Source: Pigoraptor vietnamica (lineage: Eukaryota; Opisthokonta; Filasterea). Taken from it: DNA of 21,722 bases. A program made the translations under genes and the position numbers. Within the stretch, counting starts at the first letter, position 1. Every line of letters begins with the position of its first letter. Below the pieces are notes generated by a model. The model did not search any database. It was not told the DNA's origin and was given only the letters and a program-made list of their open reading frames with translations. The DNA is taken from positions 1 to 21,722 of the forward strand of contig CALSCQ010001376.1 of NCBI GenBank assembly GCA_943704525.1, written 5' to 3'. Of the stretch, positions 16,801 to 21,722 are shown piece after piece.

Positions 16801-19335
16801 TCGTTTTCGTACGGCGGCGCCGTGTCCATCCTGCACGCGAACGGGACACAGGGCAACAGGATGATCTTCCAGCAGAACGCATTCCAGAGCAACTTTGCGG
16901 CGACGAACCAGTCGGGCTACGGCGGCGCGCTCAGCGTCGTGTTCGGCAGCGCCGGTCCCTCGTACTCGTGCGGATCCAATACGATCAACCTGCGTGCGAA
17001 CAACTTTGACAGCAACTTGATACGGAAGCTGCAGGTCAACGCCACCGCGGGCCTCTCGTACGCCGCGCTGGGCGGCGCCGTCTGCATCATCGGGTGTCCG
17101 GACGACATGGACCCCTCGACGGTCGGGCGCGGCACCTTCGTGCGTTGGCAGTACAAGACGACGACAAAGTCATCGGACGACACCTTCACGGACAACGAGG
17201 CCGGGTGCGTCGGGTGCTCCGGGGGCGCCTTCCACGCGACGAACGGCAACTCGTCGTTTGCGCGCGCGGTCTTTGCGTTCAACGTCGGCGGTTCGTACGG
17301 CGGCGCCATCAACACGGACGGCAATTCGGCGGGGCTCACGCTCGTCGACTCGGTCTTGGGTGGGAACGACGCATCGCGCGGCGGAAGGGAGCTCTACGCC
17401 GGCGGCGGGGGCGACCTCACCGTGCGCAACACGTCATTCGTCGCGAGCCAGCCGTCGCAGTCGTTTTTCGAGGTCCCCTACGGCGGGCGCCTCTCGATCG
17501 ACAATGCGTCGGTGCTCGCGTGTCCCGCCGGCAGCCAGCTCACGATGTCGACGCTCGATCCCTACATCACCGCGGACCCCCTCGGCGTGTACGTGAACCT
17601 CGTGACGAGCAGCGTGTACGGGTGCCTCGCGTGCCCCCGCAACTACTACGGCCTCGATGGCGGCTACTGGAAGGGCGCGATCGTGCGACCGGCCGAGTGC
17701 ATCGTGTGCCCCGTCGGCGCCGAGTGTCCGGATGGCGGGTCGAGCGTCCAGTCGCTCGCCGGGTACTGGTGCGGGTCGGTGACCACTCCCTCGCAGGACG
17801 GCGAATTCCTCGTGTGTTACGCGTGCCCGGAAGGTTATTGCTGCGCGGGGGACTCTTGCGACTGGCAGGCGCCGTGCATTGGCAACCGCACGGGGACGCT
17901 GTGCGGCTCGTGCCGGGAGGGGTACGGCGAGCTCCTCGGGAGCCTCGAGTGCGAGAGCGTCGACTCGTGCAACGGCGGGTACTGGATCGTCGTGCTCGTG
18001 TCTGCGGTCGTGTCTCTGATCATTATTGGACTGCTCGTGGGCCTCCCAATTGCCTCGACGGCGCTGTGGAAGTCGTTCTGGTACTTTGTGCAGATGCTCC
18101 CGCTCGTGCTCGACACGCAGGCGCTGCGGTTCGCCGGCGGACACCTGTGGTCCATCTTCACCTTCGAGCCCAACATTGGCGGGTACACGGTGTGTCCGTA
18201 CTCCGGCATGTCGACGGTCGCGCGCATCGCCATGGGTTACACGGTCCCCGTCGTCGCGATGGGGCTCGTGGCGCTGCTGTGGGTGGCGCACTTCCTGCTC
18301 GTCCGTCGTGGCCTCCGCGAGGACTTTGACTCGTACGTGGACTTTGAGAGCCTGATCAAGTTTGACCAGCGCGTGTACCGCGCCATGGAGTCCGCGGACA
18401 GCGACGGGTTTGCGTCGTTTCCCCTCCCGCGCGTGTCGTACCTCAACACGAAGCGCTCGGGCCGCTTTGCAAGGACCATGATGGGAATCGCACTGTTGGC
18501 GTATCTCCGCGTCGCCCTCACAACATTCAACCTCGTCAGCTGCACGCGCGTGTTTGGGTCGGACCGCCTGTTTCTCGAGGGCGACCTGCACTGCGGCGGG
18601 CACTGGTGGCAGTCGCTCGCCTTCTTCCTCATCGGTGCCGTGCTCATTCCTGTTCCCGCGGCGCTCGCGTACCTCCGCTACTGCGCACACAAGGACGGCG
18701 CGCGTCCCACGTGGTCGACGCGATGGGCCGTCGGCGTGCTCGAGGGCCCGTTCGTCCCCTCGCGCTGGTGGTGGGAGGTCGTCATCCTCTACCGCCGCAT
18801 TGTGCTTGCGGCGATGCGCGTTTTCATCTCGGACCCCTACTGGCGGTCGCTCGCCCTCGCGCTCGGCTGCCTGGCCGTGTTCGGCCTGAACGTGTACGCG
18901 GCGCCCTTTGCGAACGCCAACGCGCAGCGCGTGGAGAATTCGTTCCTCTTTGGGCTCGCGCTCATTGCGCTGCTCGCGTGCCGCGACGGCGCGTACGCGT
19001 CGTTTGGCGTCCCGGGCGGCGGCCGCATGGGCGAGTCGGCGTCGCGGTCTATCGCGAACGTGGAGATTGCGCTTGCGATTGCCCCCATGGCGATTACGCT
19101 GCTCGTCGTCCTCGCGCGCCTGTTCTGGGCGTGCACATGGGTGCGCGAGGTCAATTGGCCGCTCACCCGCTTCCACAAGTCGTTTGGCCCTAAGGACGCC
19201 CCGCCGTCGCCCTCTGGCGTCCCTGACGACGAGTACGACAGCGACGGCAGCGGCAACACGACGCCGTTTCACAGGACGGGGTCCATGGTGGACGGGTCGA
19301 TGGGCGAGAGAGTCTCGCTGCTGAAGAAGCAGTGA
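13809..19335 (+). CDS. Pmp-repeat beta-helix surface protein with Cys-rich region and multi-pass membrane tail
   Basis: Two exons, 13809-13887 and 13958-19335, give 1,818 residues plus TGA. The start is ATG 13809 because it supplies a clear signal peptide (MWYRRGSLAGALLLVAAIVC) that is lost in the continuous upstream frame; the 70-nt intron has a GTGAGC donor and a TTGCAG acceptor. A Ser/Pro-rich linker (about 100-155) leads to a long right-handed beta-helix (about 155-1228) in which I count about 26 GGA[VIL]-type and many FxxN-type motifs, the two signatures of chlamydial polymorphic membrane protein repeats. Then comes a Cys-rich region with CPxxYYGLDGGYW and CGSCREGYGE (about 1240-1360), and about eight hydrophobic segments between residues 1367 and 1752, including WWEVVILYRRIVLAAM. 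The tail is cytosolic, with Asp/Ser/Thr-rich sequence. The ectodomain probably serves adhesion or sensing. Function of the membrane part is unknown; similar architectures occur in protist genomes. Confidence 0.9.
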
Positions 19336-19479
19336 TTGCGTTGCTTGCGGCGCGTGTTTGCGTGCGCGTGCGTGTATAAATTGCTGCGTATGTTGTTCTG
19401 TGCGACAAGCTTGCTAAAGAAATTTTTGAAACGAAGAAACAAATCGCACACAATTCTGACGGCAATTGCCACTGTTTGT
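19336..19479. other. Short convergent 3' spacer
   Basis: Only 144 bp separate the stop codons of the Pmp-like and F-box/WD40 genes, so their 3' untranslated regions probably overlap. The segment turns AT-rich after 19400 with a GAAATTTTTGAAA patch. TATAAA at 19375-19380 lies between two 3' ends and is not taken as a promoter. Confidence 0.6.
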
Positions 19480-21429
19480 TCAGGACAGGCGCAACGCGAT
19501 GACCGCGCACGCAGTCGCCGCCGCCACCGTCGCGGCGGGCGTCGCGTCCCTGCACACGAGCGCGAGCACGTGACCAATCAACAGAGCCGCCATGAAACCC
19601 AGCGCGAGCGCCCTCGTGCGCTTCGATAGCCGCCAAAGAGGAGAGAGACCGGCCCGCAAGCGCGCGCGCACGACCGACTCTGTTCCGAACGGAACATTCC
19701 CCGCCGTTCGCTGTGCGGGGAACGAGACAATGGCCACGCGGCCGTCGCTGCCGCCCACAATCATGACGTCCTGTCCGCACGTCATCACGGTCGCCTGGAC
19801 GGGCACACGCACCGACCCAAGCACGGCCGCATCCGGCTGCTCCCCAAGCATGCGCGCCTCCACCGCCGTATCGCCACCCGCCTTTGCACACACCGCATAA
19901 CACAGACGCGTCGATCGAGCGCCACTTCTCCGCAGGGAGAGCGAGGCGGCACCATCCCGGTGCCCGAGTCCCAGCGGTTCGGCGACGGCCGCCGCGTGCG
20001 ACTGCGACGGACCCACGGCGAGCAAGACTGCGGCGCGATCGCACACGGCCTCGCTGACGAGCGCGGGCACGTCCACGCCCGCCAGCATCACGCGACCGTC
20101 GGCCTCCCCCACTCCAAAGTACTGCGACGCACCGGCGAAACTCACGCAACGGACGCGGTGCGGGAACAGCTTGAACGTGCGCAGCGACTCGATCGAAACC
20201 GCATCGGCTCCGGTGCGCTTGCTATGCGGGACGACGTGCAGGGCGAAAAGAGTCCCGTTGCCCGCCGCGTCGACGGCGGTCACGTGCCGCCTGTCTCCGA
20301 CGCCGCGATCGTCAAGCGACACGGCGAGAATGGCGTGGCAGGACGGCGTTCCGCACGAAGCGCGCGCGGGCGGCGGCGCATCGCTGCTATGTGTGGCCGC
20401 AGCACGGTCGGGATTGGGGTCCGCAGCCCGCGCCAAGGCCTGCGCACGCGCGAAGGAGCGCGACGATGGCGGCAGCACCCACGCCAAAATGACGCCGTCC
20501 CCGCCGCCCCCGACAACCACGTCGCACGCGTGCGACGAGGCCAGGCACGTGACGGCGCGCGTATGGCCGGGCAACACGGCGCATTCGAGCGCCTGTATGA
20601 CGGGGATGGCGCTTTCGACGGGGTATTCGCGCGAGGACGAACGGTGCGTGCGCTTGGGGGTGTAGAGGATCCCCGCCAGGTCCCACCACAGCGCACGGCG
20701 GTCCCAGCCGCCGGACACGAGCAACGCCGCGTGCGGGTTCCAGTGCAGGCTGCTGATGGAGTTCGTGTGCCCCTGCAGTATGCACACGCAGCAGTCTTGC
20801 AGCTGCACGTCCCACACGCGCACGCTGCAATCCGCCGACGACGTGGCCACAAACCGCGTGCACGCAGGAGACGCGCGCTTCGGGCGCGAGTCGCCCTCCG
20901 CGATGTCCTCGCCGCCGGACGATGCCGATGTCGACACGGACCGACGGCGACGTCGCAGCGTCGGAATGGAGCCCGGGTACCTGTGGGGGGTTGAACATTC
21001 ATAAGATTTCAGTGGACAAAATGTGATTGCGGTGACACACAAACGCGATGCGCACCTCACGAGAACACAGACGGCCGTGATGAGATTCCTGTGTGCGCGA
21101 ATGACGTGGACGCTCGACGCCCTCAAGTGGCGCACGTTATCTCGCTGCAGGCAGCGCATGCGAACCAGCGAACGCGCGTCGTCATCCTCGCGCTCGACAC
21201 AGTCGGCCGGCGCATCGGTGTGCGAAGGCCCGCCGCTCTCCGCCAAGGGAAACTCGAATGCCAGCACGCCGTTCCATACCCTGTGTCGCGCAGTGGACGA
21301 CCGCAGGATGCGGCAGAAACGCGATGCGCAGCGCTCCAGACCGAAAAGCGACGCCGCCGGCAGATATGCGAAGATGTGGAGGAGGATTTCGTCCGGCAAG
21401 TCGCACAAGCCACGGTGCGCCATTTCCAT
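19480..21429 (-). CDS. F-box/WD40-repeat protein with hydrophobic C-terminal tail
   Basis: Two exons read leftward, 21429-21056 and 20980-19480, give 624 residues plus TGA. The start is the first ATG of the frame (21429, MEM); a second ATG follows two codons later. The intron (20981-21055, donor GTGCGC, acceptor CCACAG) is 75 nt and has no in-frame stop, so retention would add 25 residues. An F-box lies at about residues 7-52 (LCDLPDEILLHIFAYLP). WD40-type repeats run from about 166, with ATSSADCSVRVWD, LQGHTNSISSLHWNPHAALLVSGGWDRRALWWDL, LPGHTRAVTCLASS and later weaker blades such as MIVGGSDGRVAIVSF. By family precedent it would be the substrate adaptor of an SCF ubiquitin ligase. Unusually, the last 40 or so residues form two hydrophobic segments (about 583-600 and 608-624) after a basic WRLSKRTR stretch, suggesting membrane anchoring. 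Confidence 0.88.
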   Translation of the reverse strand: MEMAHRGLCDLPDEILLHIFAYLPAASLFGLERCASRFCRILRSSTARHRVWNGVLAFEFPLAESGGPSHTDAPADCVEREDDDARSLVRMRCLQRDNVRHLRASSVHVIRAHRNLITAVCVLVRCASRLCVTAITFCPLKSYECSTPHRYPGSIPTLRRRRRSVSTSASSGGEDIAEGDSRPKRASPACTRFVATSSADCSVRVWDVQLQDCCVCILQGHTNSISSLHWNPHAALLVSGGWDRRALWWDLAGILYTPKRTHRSSSREYPVESAIPVIQALECAVLPGHTRAVTCLASSHACDVVVGGGGDGVILAWVLPPSSRSFARAQALARAADPNPDRAAATHSSDAPPPARASCGTPSCHAILAVSLDDRGVGDRRHVTAVDAAGNGTLFALHVVPHSKRTGADAVSIESLRTFKLFPHRVRCVSFAGASQYFGVGEADGRVMLAGVDVPALVSEAVCDRAAVLLAVGPSQSHAAAVAEPLGLGHRDGAASLSLRRSGARSTRLCYAVCAKAGGDTAVEARMLGEQPDAAVLGSVRVPVQATVMTCGQDVMIVGGSDGRVAIVSFPAQRTAGNVPFGTESVVRARLRAGLSPLWRLSKRTRALALGFMAALLIGHVLALVCRDATPAATVAAATACAVIALRLS

Positions 21430-21722
21430 CTCGCTCGTGACGAGCGAAAGAACGCAGTTTGAGAGGAAACGCAACTGCGCAAACAAGCGCTTTGTGGGCC
21501 GTCGAATCTCAATCTCAAGTCGCCGACACAAACGCAAGCAAGTCACGTGAGTTGTCCGGGCAGTTTCGCGGTTACCCTCACCAATCAACCCAACATGGAC
21601 GTCACGAGATAACTGAGGGACACCAGTGTCGTGCGAGAGTCGTATGCGACTGGAATACACCGCTCTGCTCAATACGACCCGACCCGTTGCCTTTTTGTAC
21701 TGCGGCTCTGACTCTCCGCTCG
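21430..21722 (-). promoter_or_regulatory. Upstream region of the F-box/WD40 gene
   Basis: About 290 bp precede the start codon and run to the window end. It contains AAGTCACGTGA (21540-21550, a perfect TCACGTGA palindrome at its core), a CCAAT box in ACCAATCAACC near 21579-21590, and a small palindrome GACAC-CA-GTGTC (21619-21630). The reading frame stays open upstream to 21672 but without an ATG, so an upstream coding exon is not supported. Confidence 0.5.

Noticed and set aside
14695-16836. Minus-strand 713-codon ORF inside the Pmp-like gene.
   Set aside because: Arg/Val/His-rich shadow created by strong GC3 bias; no domain, and the plus strand has an intact signal peptide, repeats and membrane segments.
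17434-19272. Minus-strand 612-codon ORF opposite the membrane part of the Pmp-like gene.
   Set aside because: Arg/Glu/His-rich antisense shadow with no motif; the plus frame has regular hydrophobic segments.
13809-19335. Bacterial contamination or very recent transfer of a chlamydial Pmp gene.
   Set aside because: The gene has an intron, a eukaryotic-type signal peptide, Cys-rich and multi-pass membrane regions not found in Pmp autotransporters, and the same codon bias as its neighbours.
19375-19380. TATAAA as a promoter element.
   Set aside because: It lies between two converging stop codons with no gene starting nearby.
19960-20994. Plus-strand 344-codon ORF opposite the WD40 repeats.
   Set aside because: Composition-driven antisense frame; the minus strand encodes recognisable WD40 blades.

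Overview
The window is nuclear DNA from a GC-rich unicellular eukaryote. Five of the six genes carry spliceosomal introns (26 introns recognised, 69-220 nt), and spacer and intron sequence is rich in TG/CA dinucleotides. A flagellar-protein gene (CFAP97 family) suggests that the organism builds a cilium or flagellum. A class V-type myosin, a TKL kinase, an MT-A70 adenine methyltransferase and a giant Pmp-repeat membrane protein suggest a free-living protist. The lineage cannot be fixed from this sequence. An apusomonad-like or other amorphean flagellate would fit, and a haptophyte- or cryptophyte-type alga is not excluded. No rRNA, tRNA, CRISPR array or mobile element was seen.

Layout, left to right. 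51-5600 (+): class V-like myosin heavy chain with its 5' end outside the window, nine exons, ending in a DIL cargo domain. 5974-7902 (-): intronless CFAP97/Hemingway-type protein with a long repetitive charged tail. 8526-11181 (-): TKL-family kinase in eleven exons. 11587-13210 (-): compact MT-A70 methyltransferase in seven exons, closest by motif to the AMT1/MTA1 type. 13809-19335 (+): 1,818-residue surface protein made of a signal peptide, a Pmp-type beta-helix, a Cys-rich region and about eight membrane segments. 19480-21429 (-): F-box/WD40 protein with a hydrophobic C-terminal tail.

Myosin and CFAP97 converge, as do the Pmp-like gene and the F-box gene. The methyltransferase and Pmp-like genes diverge from a shared 598-bp region that holds two E2F-like palindromes and two CACGTG boxes. 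The genes do not form an obvious pathway, and this looks like an ordinary mixed eukaryotic locus. All exon structures were derived by hand from conserved motifs, reading-frame continuity and splice consensus. Each complete joined CDS is an exact multiple of three.

The points most worth a second look are: the methyltransferase as a possible DNA 6mA writer under E2F-like control; an inverted repeat that buries the start codon of the Pmp-like gene together with a six-codon upstream ORF; an RFX X-box-like site upstream of the ciliary gene; three GC-AG introns confined to the myosin gene; the unusual membrane tail of the F-box/WD40 protein; and the unassigned helical N-terminus of the kinase.
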